64,000 bases of DNA from DATLGB01 sp038258425 (GCA_038258425.1 JBBSPV010000005.1:62001-126000); one strand, 5' to 3'; positions 24,430 to 32,906 are shown, counted from the stretch's first letter. Notes: a model not told the origin generated them from the sequence alone. A program made the numbers and translations.

Positions 24430-24795
24430 TCAGCGCGCGGCGAGCCGCGCGACGACCGCCTTCGGCGCCACGAGGCAGTAGCCCTCCTCGATCGCCCCGG
24501 CGACGGCGTCCCACTCGAGTCCGGCGTCCAGGCGCACGCCGACCCAGCCGCGGTGGCCGACGTAGGGCGGGACGAAGTACGCCGCGGGCGCGGCCGCCAC
24601 GAGCCCCGCCTGCTGGCCAGGTGGCGTCGGCACCCACACCGCGAGGCGCCCGTCGCCGTGGTGGTCGTCGTGGAACATCACGAAGACCCGCTTGCGCACG
24701 AAGAACGTCGGCGCGCCGTGGCTGGGACGCTCCGACGTCTCGGGCAGCTCGAGGCAGTGGCGGCGGACCCGCTCGAGCGCCGCGGGGTCGCTCAC
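24430..24795 (-). CDS. MmcQ/YjbR-like protein
   Basis: 121 residues with LERVRRHCLELPETSERPSHGAPTF, FFVRKRVFVMFHDD and GWVGVRLDAGLEWDAVAGAIEEGYCLVAPK, the layout of the MmcQ/YjbR (CyaY-like fold) family. These small proteins are often called DNA-binding from structure but have no agreed function. GTG start at 24793-24795 overlaps the lpd stop (GTGA). Confidence 0.8.
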   Translation of the reverse strand: MSDPAALERVRRHCLELPETSERPSHGAPTFFVRKRVFVMFHDDHHGDGRLAVWVPTPPGQQAGLVAAAPAAYFVPPYVGHRGWVGVRLDAGLEWDAVAGAIEEGYCLVAPKAVVARLAAR

Positions 24796-26162
24796 CCGTG
24801 GATGAGCCACCCGTCCGCCGCCCGGGCGGCCTCCATGACGCCCTCGGAGAGGGTCGGGTGGCCGTGGACGATGCGGGCGACCTCCTGATAGCCGCCCTCG
24901 AGCGCCCGGACGTTGACGAGCTCCTGGATGAGATCGGTGGCCTTGGCGCCGACGATGTGGCCGCCGAGCAGCTCGCCGTAGCGCGTCTCGCCGACGACCT
25001 TGATGAGCCCCTGGCGGTCGCCGTAGACCGTGCCCGCCCCGACCGCGCCGTAGGGAACCTTGCCGACCACCACGTCGTGGCCGGCGTCGCGGGCCTCGGC
25101 CTCCGTGAGCCCGAAGGACGCGACGTTGGGCGTGCAGAACGTCGCCCGCGGGATGTCGGCGTGCACGAGCGGGTGCGTCTGGTGGCCCGCGGCGTCCTCG
25201 ACGGCGATGATGCCCTCGTCGGAGGCCTTGTGGGCGAGGGCGGGGCCGGGGACGAGGTCGCCGATCGCGTAGATCCCGGCGGCCGCGGTGCGCAGCGCGC
25301 CGTCGACCTCGATCAGCCCCGTGTCGGCCACCGTGACCCCGGCGGCTTCGAGCCCGAGCGCCGCGACGTCGGCCGCACGACCCGCGGCGATCACGAGCCA
25401 GTCGGCCGTGCCGCGCTCGTCGCCGTAGGCGAAGCCCACGCCGTCGTCCCCCGGCTGCACGTCGGTCACGAAGGTCTCCGTGTGCACCTCGATGCCCTGC
25501 TTGGCGAAGGCGCGGCCGGCGGCCTTGGAGACGTCGGCGTCCTCCGTCGGCAGCACGCGGCCGAGGGCCTCGAAGAGCTGGACCTCCGAGCCGAGCCGCG
25601 CGTAGGCCGAGGCGATCTCGGCGCCCGATGCGCCCGCGCCGATGATCGCGAGGCGGCCCGGCAGGTCCGGCAGCGCCCACGCCTCCTCCGTCCCGATCAC
25701 GCGACCGCCGAAGGACGTGCCGGGCACCGGCTTGGGCGTCGAGCCCGTCGCCAGCAGCACGCACTTCGAGGCGCTCAGCGCGCGCTCGCCGACCGCCACC
25801 CCCAGCCCGCCCGTCAGCGTCCCGGTGCCCTCGACGACCTCGATGCCGTGCTTGTTGAACAGCCCGGCCACCCCGCCCGTGAGCGTCCTGATGACCTTCG
25901 CGCGCCGGTCGGAGACCTTCGCGAAGTCGACCGTCCGGCTCGGTACCTCGATGCCGAACTCGCCCGCCTCGTCGACCTCGGAGAGGATGTCGGCCACACG
26001 CAGCACCGCCTTGGCCGGGATGCACGCGTAGTTCAGGCAGCGCCCGCCGACGGCGTCGGCCTCCACCACCGCCGTGCGCATGCCCAGCTGCGCCGCGCGG
26101 ATCGCCGCCACGTACCCGCCCGGGCCGGACCCGATCACGATGCAGTCGAACTCGTCAGCCAT
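24792..26162 (-). CDS. lpd: Dihydrolipoyl dehydrogenase
   Basis: 456 residues, flavin disulfide reductase. FAD motif CIVIGSGPGGYVAAIRAAQLG region, redox-active C-L-N-Y-A-C in GGRCLNYACIPAK (the more common form is C-L-N-x-G-C), NAD-binding GRLAIIGAGASGAEIASAY, and C-terminal HGHPTLSEGVMEAA with the catalytic His-Glu. Reoxidises dihydrolipoyl groups of 2-oxoacid dehydrogenases or the glycine cleavage system. Own promoter likely: TAGGGT at 26178-26173, ten bases before the start. lipA/lipB and a dead E2-like protein lie nearby, but no E1 or true E2. Confidence 0.93.
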   Translation of the reverse strand: MADEFDCIVIGSGPGGYVAAIRAAQLGMRTAVVEADAVGGRCLNYACIPAKAVLRVADILSEVDEAGEFGIEVPSRTVDFAKVSDRRAKVIRTLTGGVAGLFNKHGIEVVEGTGTLTGGLGVAVGERALSASKCVLLATGSTPKPVPGTSFGGRVIGTEEAWALPDLPGRLAIIGAGASGAEIASAYARLGSEVQLFEALGRVLPTEDADVSKAAGRAFAKQGIEVHTETFVTDVQPGDDGVGFAYGDERGTADWLVIAAGRAADVAALGLEAAGVTVADTGLIEVDGALRTAAAGIYAIGDLVPGPALAHKASDEGIIAVEDAAGHQTHPLVHADIPRATFCTPNVASFGLTEAEARDAGHDVVVGKVPYGAVGAGTVYGDRQGLIKVVGETRYGELLGGHIVGAKATDLIQELVNVRALEGGYQEVARIVHGHPTLSEGVMEAARAADGWLIHG

Positions 26163-26172
26163 GGTCCGACGG

Positions 26173-26178
26173 ACCCTA
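26173..26178 (-). promoter_or_regulatory. -10 box TAGGGT of lpd
   Basis: Located in the 21-base gap between the upstream membrane gene and lpd, ending ten bases before the ATG. No Shine-Dalgarno fits in the gap, so a nearly leaderless mRNA is likely. Confidence 0.4.
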
Positions 26179-26183
26179 CGGGG

Positions 26184-26696
26184 TCAGTGCGCGCCGGGAC
26201 GCCGGGGCACCTGCATGCGTGCCAGCACCCGGATGAGCTTGTAGAACAGCGTGCCGGCGAGCCCGACGGTGACGATGCACAGCAGCGCGGCGAGCACGTT
26301 GGAGGCGATCAGCAGCAGGATCCCGAAGGCGATGGCGATGATGGCCAGCAGGATCTGGAAGCCGAGCACGGCCCAGTAGCGGCCGGCCCACATCCCGGCG
26401 GCCGCGACGACCATGACGGCGGCGAAGATCACGGCCCCCAGCGGATTCGGGTCCGAGCCGCCCGAGTAGTCGTAGCCGGCGACGAGCAGGACGAGGTTGA
26501 TCAGCGCGAGGGCCAGCGCGAGCCCGACCGCGACGCGCAGCGGCCACGGTCGCTCGCCGGGCGCGAGCGGCCGGATGCCCACGCGGATCTGGGCGTCGCG
26601 CGCCTCGCCGCGGACGCGCGGCTCGCGCCGGCGCACGGTGGCCGGCGCGCCGTCGGCGCCGGCCGCGCGCCGGCGCTTGCGGCTACGCGCGCCCAC
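26184..26696 (-). CDS. Four-helix membrane protein with basic N-terminus
   Basis: 170 residues. About 45 basic cytoplasmic residues, then four hydrophobic helices (VAVGLALALALINLVLLVAG, LGAVIFAAVMVVAAAGMWAG, WAVLGFQILLAIIAIAFGILL, VLAALLCIVTVGLAGTLFYK) and a short basic tail. Family not recognised. GTG start lies inside the 3' end of thiE (14-base overlap), consistent with a thiE-led transcript. Confidence 0.65.
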   Translation of the reverse strand: MGARSRKRRRAAGADGAPATVRRREPRVRGEARDAQIRVGIRPLAPGERPWPLRVAVGLALALALINLVLLVAGYDYSGGSDPNPLGAVIFAAVMVVAAAGMWAGRYWAVLGFQILLAIIAIAFGILLLIASNVLAALLCIVTVGLAGTLFYKLIRVLARMQVPRRPGAH

Positions 26697-27321
26697 CGGT
26701 CACCACGTCGAGGCTCGCCCGCAGCTCGGCCGCCGCCGCCGTCGGGTCCTCGGCCTCGGTGATCGCCCGCACCACGACGATGCGCCCGGCCCCGGCCCCG
26801 ACGACGTCGAGGACGGTCACCGCGTCGATGCCGCCGATCGCGAACCACGGCTTGCGCACCTCGGCGGCCGCCCAGCGGACGTAGTCGAGCCCGGTGGCGG
26901 GGCGCCCGGGCTTCGTCGGGGTCGCGTGCACGGGGCCGATGGAGAGGTAGTCGACGTCAGGGTCGGCGGCCGCGACCGCCCCCTCGTCGGGTCCGTGCGT
27001 GCTGCGCCCGACGATCGCGTCCGGGCCGACGACCGCGCGGGCGTCGGCCGGCCGGGCGTCCCCCTGGCCGACGTGGACGCCGTCGGCCCCGCAGGCGACG
27101 GCGAGGTCCGGGCGGTCGTTGAGGACGAAGAGCGCCTCGGCCTCGTCGGCGGCGCGGCGGAACGGCTCGGCCGCGCGCAGGAGCCCGTCGTCGTCGAGGC
27201 CGGGGTCGCGCAGCTGGACGACGTCGACGCCGCCGTCGAGGGCCGCCCGCAAGGGCTCCGGCCCGCACGCCGGCGCGCAGAGGTAGAGCTTCGCCGCCTG
27301 CAGGCGTCGCCGGGGGGTCAC
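26683..27321 (-). CDS. thiE: Thiamine-phosphate synthase
   Basis: 212 residues, TIM barrel joining HMP-diphosphate and thiazole phosphate. Motifs VDVVQLRDPGLDDDG (usual Q-L-R-x-K; Lys replaced here), FVLNDRPDLAVACGADGVHVGQ, GRSTHG, YLSIGPVHATPTKPGRPATG and WFAIGGID. GTG at 27319-27321 chosen by family alignment; an upstream in-frame start at 27390 would add a non-homologous tail. Divergent from thiO-thiS-thiG, so thiazole formation and coupling sit back to back. Confidence 0.88.
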   Translation of the reverse strand: MTPRRRLQAAKLYLCAPACGPEPLRAALDGGVDVVQLRDPGLDDDGLLRAAEPFRRAADEAEALFVLNDRPDLAVACGADGVHVGQGDARPADARAVVGPDAIVGRSTHGPDEGAVAAADPDVDYLSIGPVHATPTKPGRPATGLDYVRWAAAEVRKPWFAIGGIDAVTVLDVVGAGAGRIVVVRAITEAEDPTAAAAELRASLDVVTGGRA

Positions 27322-27395
27322 GGCCGCAGTGTCGCAGGCCGCCTCATCTGTCGATGACCGCCCCCGTGACCACGGTTCTCGCGCCATCACTCATC

Positions 27396-27401
27396 TACCC
27401 T
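27396..27401 (+). promoter_or_regulatory. -10 box TACCCT of thiO
   Basis: Ends seven bases before the GTG start of thiO, the spacing expected when transcription begins at the start codon itself. Confidence 0.5.
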
Positions 27402-27408
27402 GCGGGAC

Positions 27409-28515
27409 GTGGCGCGGCCTGCGGCTCCACCCGACGTCCTCGTCGCCGGCGGCGGCGTCATCGGCCTCGCCGTCGCGCTCCGGGCCCGCGCGCGCGGGCT
27501 GACCGTCGAGGTCGTCGACGCGGGCGAGCCCGGGGCCTGGAGCGTGGCGGCCGGGATGCTCGCGCCGGCCAGCGAGGCCGAGCACGGCGACGAGCCGCAC
27601 CTCGCTCTCGGTCTGGAGAGCGCCGCCCGCTGGCCCGCCTTCGCGGACGAACTCGGCGTGCCGCTGCGCACGGCGGGCACGCTCGTGGTCGCGCGCGATC
27701 GCGACGCGGCCGAGTCGCTCGACCGCCTGCACCGCTTCCGCACGAGCCTCGGGGTCGAGGCCGAGCGCCTGCGCCCGACCGCGGCGCGCCGGCTCGAGCC
27801 GGCGCTCGCGCCGACGGTCCGCCTCGCCCTCGACGTCCCGGGTGATCGCGCGGTGGATCCGCGGGAGGTCGTCCGCGCGCTGCGCGAGCGCGTTCCCGTG
27901 CGGGCCGGGCGGGTGACCGAGCTGGTCGTCCGGGACGGGCGCGCCGCCGGCGTGCGACTGCGCGACGGCGAGGTGCTGGCCGCGGGGCAGGTCGTCCTCG
28001 CCGCGGGCGCGTGGACCGGTGAGCTGGCCGGCCTGCCGGAGGCCGCGCGCGTGCCCGTGCGCCCGGTCAAGGGGCAGGTGCTGCGCCTGCGCGACCCGCG
28101 CGGGCCGGGCCTCGTGGAGCGGTGCATCCGGACGCTGACCGCCTACGTCGTCCCACGCGACGACGGGCGCTACGTGCTCGGCGCGACGATGGAGGAGCGC
28201 GGGTGGGACGCGGCGGCGACCGCGGGCGGCGTCTTCGAGCTGCTGCGCGACCTCTCCGAGGTCGTGCCCGGGCTCCTCGAGCTCGAGCTCGAGGAGGTCG
28301 GGGTCGGCTTCCGCCCCGGGACGCCGGACAACGCGTGCGCGCTGGGTGCCGGCGGGCTCGAGGGTCTCGTGTGGGCCACGGGCCACTGGCGCAACGGCGT
28401 CCTGCTCGCCCCGGCCACCGCCGACGCGGTCGCCGGCGTCCTGGCGGGCGAGGCGCTCCCGGGGTGGGCGGCCGGTTGCGAGGCGGCGCGCTTCGCCCCG
28501 GTGGGAGCCGCGTGA
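27409..28515 (+). CDS. thiO: Glycine oxidase (thiamine thiazole pathway)
   Basis: 368 residues, DAO-family flavoprotein: DVLVAGGGVIGLAVALRARA at the N-terminus, WSVAAGMLAPASEAEHGDE, and a C-terminal GLVWATGHWRNGVLLAPATAD typical of ThiO. Oxidises glycine to iminoglycine (dehydroglycine) for thiazole synthesis by ThiG. Followed by thiS with a TGATG overlap. Leaderless start. Confidence 0.9.
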   Translation: MARPAAPPDVLVAGGGVIGLAVALRARARGLTVEVVDAGEPGAWSVAAGMLAPASEAEHGDEPHLALGLESAARWPAFADELGVPLRTAGTLVVARDRDAAESLDRLHRFRTSLGVEAERLRPTAARRLEPALAPTVRLALDVPGDRAVDPREVVRALRERVPVRAGRVTELVVRDGRAAGVRLRDGEVLAAGQVVLAAGAWTGELAGLPEAARVPVRPVKGQVLRLRDPRGPGLVERCIRTLTAYVVPRDDGRYVLGATMEERGWDAAATAGGVFELLRDLSEVVPGLLELELEEVGVGFRPGTPDNACALGAGGLEGLVWATGHWRNGVLLAPATADAVAGVLAGEALPGWAAGCEAARFAPVGAA

Positions 28516-28721
28516 TGGAGGTCCGGGTCAACGGCGAGGCCCACGCCCTGCCGGACGGCGCCACCGTGACGACGCTCGTCGAGGCGCTCGAGGTCCCGGC
28601 GTCCGGCCGCGGGGTCGCGGTGGCGGTGGACCGCGAGGTCGTGCCGCGCGGCGCCTGGGCGACGACGGCGCTTGCGGACGGCGCAGTCGTCGAGGTCGTG
28701 CGCGCCGTCCAGGGCGGGTGA
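28515..28721 (+). CDS. thiS: Sulfur carrier protein ThiS
   Basis: 68 residues, ubiquitin-like: MEVRVNGEAHALPDGATVTT, LVEALEVP and the C-terminal diglycine in VVRAVQGG, the site of thiocarboxylation. Its ATG overlaps the thiO stop by one base. Provides sulfur for the thiazole ring; the adenylating ThiF is not in this window. Confidence 0.92.
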   Translation: MEVRVNGEAHALPDGATVTTLVEALEVPASGRGVAVAVDREVVPRGAWATTALADGAVVEVVRAVQGG

Positions 28722-28768
28722 CCGCACTTCCGGCCGCTCAGCGTCCGCAATCGCGGTCACCGTCCGTC

Positions 28769-28774
28769 TACCGT
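28769..28774 (+). promoter_or_regulatory. -10 box TACCGT of thiG
   Basis: Ends seven bases before the thiG GTG, in the 60-base gap after thiS. Suggests thiG can be transcribed separately as a leaderless mRNA. Confidence 0.5.
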
Positions 28775-28781
28775 TGGAGCC

Positions 28782-29561
28782 GTGAGCGACGACCTCCTCA
28801 CCATCGCCGGCCGGGCCTTCGCCTCGCGCCTCGTCCTCGGCACGGGCGGCTTCCGCTCCATGGACACCATGGCCGCCGCCATCGAGGCGAGCGGCACGGA
28901 GATGGTCACCGTCGCCCTGCGGCGCGTCGACCCGGACGCCCAGGGCTCGATCGTCGAGCTGCTCGACCGCGCCGGCGTTCTGCTGCTGCCGAACACCGCC
29001 GGCTGCTACACGGCCCGCGACGCGGTCCTCACCGGCAAGCTCGCCCGCGAGGCGTTCGGCACCCACTGGGTCAAACTCGAGGTCATCGCCGACGACCGCA
29101 CGTTGCTGCCCGATGCCCCTGCACTGCTCGAGGCCGCGGAGGAGCTCGTCGACGAGGGTTTCACGGTCCTGCCCTACACGAACGACGACCCGGCGCTCGC
29201 CCGCCGGCTCGAGGACGTCGGCTGCGCGGCGGTCATGCCGCTCGGCTCGCCGATCGGCTCCGGCATGGGCCTGCTGAACCCGTACAACCTGCGCCTGATC
29301 GTCGAGCACGCCGGCGTCCCCGTCGTCCTCGACGCCGGGGTCGGGACGGCCTCGGACGCCGCCCTCGCGCTCGAGCTCGGCTGCGACGCCGTCCTGTGCG
29401 CGTCGGCGATCTCTCGCGCGGAGGATCCGGTCGCCATGGCCCGCGCCGTCCGCCTCGGCGTCGAGGCCGGCCGCCTCGCCCACGGAGCCGGCCGCATCCC
29501 GCGCCGCCTCTACGCCGAGGCCTCGACGCCGGCGTCGGGCGTGCCGGAGTTCGGCGTCTGA
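28782..29561 (+). CDS. thiG: Thiazole synthase
   Basis: 259 residues. Opening LTIAGRAFASRLVLGTGGFR, the Schiff-base Lys in HWVKLEVIAD, VLPYTNDDPALARRLEDVGC and VMPLGSPIGSGMGLLNPYN all match ThiG. Builds thiazole phosphate from deoxyxylulose phosphate, dehydroglycine and ThiS thiocarboxylate. GTG start at 28782. Confidence 0.95.
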   Translation: MSDDLLTIAGRAFASRLVLGTGGFRSMDTMAAAIEASGTEMVTVALRRVDPDAQGSIVELLDRAGVLLLPNTAGCYTARDAVLTGKLAREAFGTHWVKLEVIADDRTLLPDAPALLEAAEELVDEGFTVLPYTNDDPALARRLEDVGCAAVMPLGSPIGSGMGLLNPYNLRLIVEHAGVPVVLDAGVGTASDAALALELGCDAVLCASAISRAEDPVAMARAVRLGVEAGRLAHGAGRIPRRLYAEASTPASGVPEFGV

Positions 29562-29573
29562 CGCCGTCCGATC

Positions 29574-30050
29574 GTGACCCCCGACGAGCTCTTCGACGGC
29601 TGGGAGCGCGCCTGGTCGGGGCGCGACCCGGACGCATTCGCCGCCGTCTGCGATCCCGAGGACGTCCACTACGAGGATCCGCTGACCCCGGAGCCGCTGG
29701 AATCCGTCGAGGCGATCGCCCGGCACGCCCAGCGCCTGTGGGCCGGCTTTCCCGACGCGCGCGTGCAGGCCACCGGCGCCCGGCTCGGCGACGGCGCCTA
29801 CGTCTCGGCGCCGATGAAGCTGCTCGCCACCCACCGCGCCGAGCTCGAGGGGCTCACGCCGACGGGCCGCTTCATCATCGTCCATGGCGTCGCCTACGCG
29901 GAGGTCCGCGAGGGGCGCCTGCACCGCATCCGCGTCTTCTTCGACCTCTACGACGCGGCGGTCCAGCTCGGGGTGCTGCCCAAGCCGGGCGGCCTCGGAG
30001 AGAAGGCCCTGCTCATGCTGCGCGGCTTCGGGCTGCGCCGCGGGGAATAG
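29574..30050 (+). CDS. SnoaL-like (NTF2-fold) protein
   Basis: 158 residues: LFDGWERAWSGRDPDAFAAVCDPEDVHYEDP is the hallmark opening of SnoaL/NTF2-like polyketide-cyclase-type proteins, ending in a beta strand HRIRVFFDLYDA. Possible ligand-binding or isomerase role; substrate unknown. Its TAG stop doubles as the first three bases of the argF -10 box. Confidence 0.75.
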   Translation: MTPDELFDGWERAWSGRDPDAFAAVCDPEDVHYEDPLTPEPLESVEAIARHAQRLWAGFPDARVQATGARLGDGAYVSAPMKLLATHRAELEGLTPTGRFIIVHGVAYAEVREGRLHRIRVFFDLYDAAVQLGVLPKPGGLGEKALLMLRGFGLRRGE

Positions 30051-30053
30051 GCT
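30048..30053 (+). promoter_or_regulatory. -10 box TAGGCT of argF overlapping upstream stop codon
   Basis: TAG of this hexamer is the stop codon of the SnoaL-like gene. It ends seven bases before TTG 30061, the argF start. Confidence 0.5.
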
Positions 30054-30060
30054 CGCGCCC

Positions 30061-30951
30061 TTGGCGCCACGGCATTTCCTCACGGGGGCCGAGCTGACCT
30101 CGGCCGAGCTCGAGGCCCTGCTCGCCCGGTCGGCCGCGCTCAAGGCCGAGCCGCTCGCCTCCCGCTGCCTCGAGGGCCGCGCCGTCGCCCTCGTCTTCGA
30201 GCAGCCCTCCACGCGCACGCGCACGTCCTTCGAGGTCGGCATCGTCGAGCTCGGCGGCCACCCGATGGTCCTGCGCGCCGAGGAGCTGCAGCTCACCCGC
30301 GGCGAGTCGATGGGCGACCTGGCCCGGGTCCTGTCCCGCCACGTCGCCGCCATCGGCCTGCGCACGGGCAGCGAGGAGCGGCTCGCCGAGCTCGCCCGCC
30401 ACGCGACGGTGCCGGTCGTCAACCTCCTCTCGCCGCGCCACCACCCGTGCCAGGCGCTCGCCGACCTGCTCACCCTGCGCGAGGCGCTCGGGGACGACCT
30501 GCGCGGCACCAGGCTCGCCTACGTCGGCGACGGCAACAACGTCGCCCGCTCGCTCGCCGTCGTCGGCGGCCTGGCCGGGCTCGAGGTCGCCGTCGCGTCC
30601 CCGGCCGGCTTCCAGCTCGAGCCGGAGGCGGGCGCGATCGTGGTCAGCGAGCCGGACGCCGCCGTGGCCGGCGCCGCCGCGGTCTACACCGACGTGTGGG
30701 TGTCCATGTCCGACGACGAGGACACCGCCCGGTCGCGGCGCAGCGCGCTGGCGCCCTACGCCCTCGACGACGCGCTGCTGGACCGCGCGGCGCCCGGCGC
30801 CTTCGCGCTGCACTGCCTGCCGGCGCATCCGGGCGAGGAGGTCAGCGCCGACGTGCTCTACGGCGACCGCCAGCGCATCTGGGACCAGGCCGAGAACCGC
30901 CGCCACGCCCAGAAGGCGCTGCTCGAGCTCCTCGTGGCCGGCGGCGGCTGA
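30061..30951 (+). CDS. argF: Ornithine carbamoyltransferase
   Basis: 296 residues. Carbamoyl-phosphate site FEQPSTRTRTSFEVG, HHPCQALADLLTL, and ornithine-type features VYTDVWVSMSDDED and FALHCLPAHPGEE, which separate it from aspartate carbamoyltransferase. Makes citrulline in arginine synthesis. The TTG start (residues then APRHFLTGAELTSAE) is supported by TAGGCT seven bases upstream; no Shine-Dalgarno is present. No other arg gene is adjacent. Confidence 0.93.
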   Translation: MAPRHFLTGAELTSAELEALLARSAALKAEPLASRCLEGRAVALVFEQPSTRTRTSFEVGIVELGGHPMVLRAEELQLTRGESMGDLARVLSRHVAAIGLRTGSEERLAELARHATVPVVNLLSPRHHPCQALADLLTLREALGDDLRGTRLAYVGDGNNVARSLAVVGGLAGLEVAVASPAGFQLEPEAGAIVVSEPDAAVAGAAAVYTDVWVSMSDDEDTARSRRSALAPYALDDALLDRAAPGAFALHCLPAHPGEEVSADVLYGDRQRIWDQAENRRHAQKALLELLVAGGG

Positions 30952-30961
30952 CGGACGGAGG

Positions 30962-30967
30962 TAGGCT
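30962..30967 (+). promoter_or_regulatory. -10 box TAGGCT before the helical protein gene
   Basis: Ends nine bases before the ATG at 30977, just after argF. Confidence 0.4.
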
Positions 30968-30976
30968 TCGTGCGCG

Positions 30977-31465
30977 ATGCCGCAAGCCAAGAGCGCCCCC
31001 GCCAAGCCCCGGTCGCGCGGGGCCGACGAGCCGGCCCCGGGCGTCCGTGAGCACCTGGCCACGCTGCTGAACCCGGTCGACGCCGTGCTCGTCACCCGCG
31101 ACCGCCTGCAGGAGGTCCTCGACGACGCCGTGCAGCGCGGCCGCATGACCCATGCGGACGCGACGGACCTCGTCACCGAGATCCTCGCGCGCGGCCGCGC
31201 CAACACCGAGGCCGTGCTCTCCGACGTCGACCAGCTGCTCGGCGGGCCCGCCGACCGCGTACGCCGGGAGGTCGACCGCGCCCGGCGCGCGACCGGCCTC
31301 GGCTCCGCCTTCCCCATCGACGGCTACGAGGAGCTGACCGCCGCGAAGGTCGCCGCCCGGCTCAACGGCCTCACGCCCGCCGAGCTGCGCAAGGTCCGCG
31401 ACTACGAGCGCCGCAACGCGAACCGCAAGACCGTGCTCAACGCGGTCGAGTCCAAGCTCTCCTAG
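30977..31465 (+). CDS. Helical phasin-like protein, unknown function
   Basis: 162 residues. A basic low-complexity N-terminus, a long amphipathic helical stretch (AVLVTRDRLQEVLDDAVQRG... DLVTEILARGRANTEAVLSD) resembling phasin-like proteins, and a compact C-terminal helical motif (YEELTAAKVAARLNGLTPAE, LRKVRDYERRNANRKTVLNA) that recurs in actinobacterial hypothetical proteins. It could bind lipid granules or nucleic acid; neither is shown. Confidence 0.7.
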   Translation: MPQAKSAPAKPRSRGADEPAPGVREHLATLLNPVDAVLVTRDRLQEVLDDAVQRGRMTHADATDLVTEILARGRANTEAVLSDVDQLLGGPADRVRREVDRARRATGLGSAFPIDGYEELTAAKVAARLNGLTPAELRKVRDYERRNANRKTVLNAVESKLS

Positions 31466-31474
31466 GGCCCCGCC

Positions 31475-31480
31475 TAGCGT
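31475..31480 (+). promoter_or_regulatory. -10 box TAGCGT of the RNA methyltransferase gene
   Basis: Ends seven bases before the GTG at 31488, which this spacing supports over the in-frame GTG at 31479 that lies inside the box. Confidence 0.5.
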
Positions 31481-31487
31481 GGGCGGG

Positions 31488-32906
31488 GTGTCCGCCCCCG
31501 CCACCGCCGGCCGTCCCCGCTCGGGCGACGAGCTCGAGCTGACCGTCGACCGCCTCGCCTTCGGCGGCAACGGCGTCGCCCGGATGCATACGCAAGCGGC
31601 TTCGCCGGCGGGCGCCGGCGGCTACGTCGTCTTCGTCCAGGGAGGCCTGCCGGGCGACCGGGTGCTCGCCCGGGTCACGAAGAGCAAGCGCGCCTTCGCC
31701 GAGGCCCGGACGCTGCGGGTGCTCGAGCCGAGCCCGGATCGCATCGAGCCGGTCGCCGACCATCCCGGCGCGCCGTGGCAGGTGCTCCCGTACGCGCTGC
31801 AGCTCTCGACGAAGGCCGAGCAGGTCGACGAGGCGCTGCGCCGGATCGGCCGCCTCGACGGCTTCGACCTCGAGCCCATCGTGCCCGCCGCCCAGCCGTG
31901 GCGCTACCGCAACAAGCTCGAGTACTCCTTCGGGACGGGCGCCGCGGGCGAGCTCATCTGCGGCTTCCACGCGCCGGGGCGCTGGGACGAGATCGTCTCC
32001 GTGACGGACAACAAGCTCGCCTCCGAGCGCGGCAACGAGCTGCGCGAGCAGGTCCTCGCCGTGCTGCGCGAAGCGCGCATCCCGGCCTGGGACCGTCGCG
32101 AGCAACGCGGCGTCCTGCGCAACCTCGTCGTCCGCGAAGGCCGCGCGACCGGCCAGCACCAGGTGCGCCTCGTGACCTCGCCGACCACCGGTCTGCCGAT
32201 CGAGGCGCTGCGCGAGCGCGTCGAGGCCGACTCGCTGTGGTGGACGCAGACCGCGGGGCTCGGCGAGACGACCCAGACCGGCACCTCGCAGCTGCTGGCC
32301 GGCAGCCCGCAGCTCGAGGAGCAGCTCGGCGACCTGCGCTTCCTCATCTCCCCCGAGGCGTTCTTTCAGACGAACACCGAGATGGCGTCCGAGCTCTACG
32401 GCGTCGCCGCGGGCTACGCCGACCTGCACGGCACGGAGCGGGTCTTCGACCTGTTCTGCGGCATCGGCACCATCGCCCTGACGCTCGCCCCGCGCGCCGC
32501 GACCGTGCACGGCCTCGAGCTCGTGCCGGACGCCATCCAGGACGCCGCCGAGAACGCGAAGGTCAACGAGGTCGCCAACGCGTCCTTCTACGCCGGTGAC
32601 GTCCGCACGAGCCTGCGCGACCTCGTCGAGGAGGCCGGCCGGCCCGACGTCGTCGTGGTCGACCCGCCACGCGCCGGCCTGTCCCAGAAGGTCGTGCGCC
32701 GCGTCGTCGAGGCCGCCCCCCGGCGGATCGTCTACGTCTCCTGCAACCCGACGACGCTCGCGCCGAACGCCGCGCAGCTCGTCGCGGCCGGCTACGTGCT
32801 CGAGCGGGTCCGCCCGGTCGACCTGTTCCCGCAGACGCCGCACATCGAGTGCGTCGCGCTGCTCACCGCCGGCCCGGACGGCGTCGCGAACCCCGAGCGA
32901 GACTAG
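31488..32906 (+). CDS. TrmA/RlmD-family RNA (uracil-C5)-methyltransferase
   Basis: 472 residues. N-terminal TRAM domain (ELTVDRLAFGGNGVARM ... GDRVLARVTKSKRAFAEARTL), central domain, then SAM-binding ISPEAFFQTNTEMASELY, FDLFCGIGTIALTLAPRA, VVVVDPPRAGL and catalytic Cys in VYVSCNPTTLAPN. The Fe-S cysteines usual in RlmD (C-G-G-C after the TRAM domain) are missing: the region reads HPGAPWQVLPYALQL. Methylates uracil in rRNA or tRNA. Confidence 0.9.
   Translation: MSAPATAGRPRSGDELELTVDRLAFGGNGVARMHTQAASPAGAGGYVVFVQGGLPGDRVLARVTKSKRAFAEARTLRVLEPSPDRIEPVADHPGAPWQVLPYALQLSTKAEQVDEALRRIGRLDGFDLEPIVPAAQPWRYRNKLEYSFGTGAAGELICGFHAPGRWDEIVSVTDNKLASERGNELREQVLAVLREARIPAWDRREQRGVLRNLVVREGRATGQHQVRLVTSPTTGLPIEALRERVEADSLWWTQTAGLGETTQTGTSQLLAGSPQLEEQLGDLRFLISPEAFFQTNTEMASELYGVAAGYADLHGTERVFDLFCGIGTIALTLAPRAATVHGLELVPDAIQDAAENAKVNEVANASFYAGDVRTSLRDLVEEAGRPDVVVVDPPRAGLSQKVVRRVVEAAPRRIVYVSCNPTTLAPNAAQLVAAGYVLERVRPVDLFPQTPHIECVALLTAGPDGVANPERD

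Noticed and set aside
27322..27408. TPP riboswitch before thiE or thiO
   Set aside because: The 87-bp gap is too short for both leaders, the conserved CTGAGA and the pyrimidine-sensing helix sequences are absent, and thiO appears leaderless.
28170..30509. Minus-strand open frame of about 779 codons over thiO, thiS, thiG and argF
   Set aside because: Overlaps four well-identified genes; no motifs.
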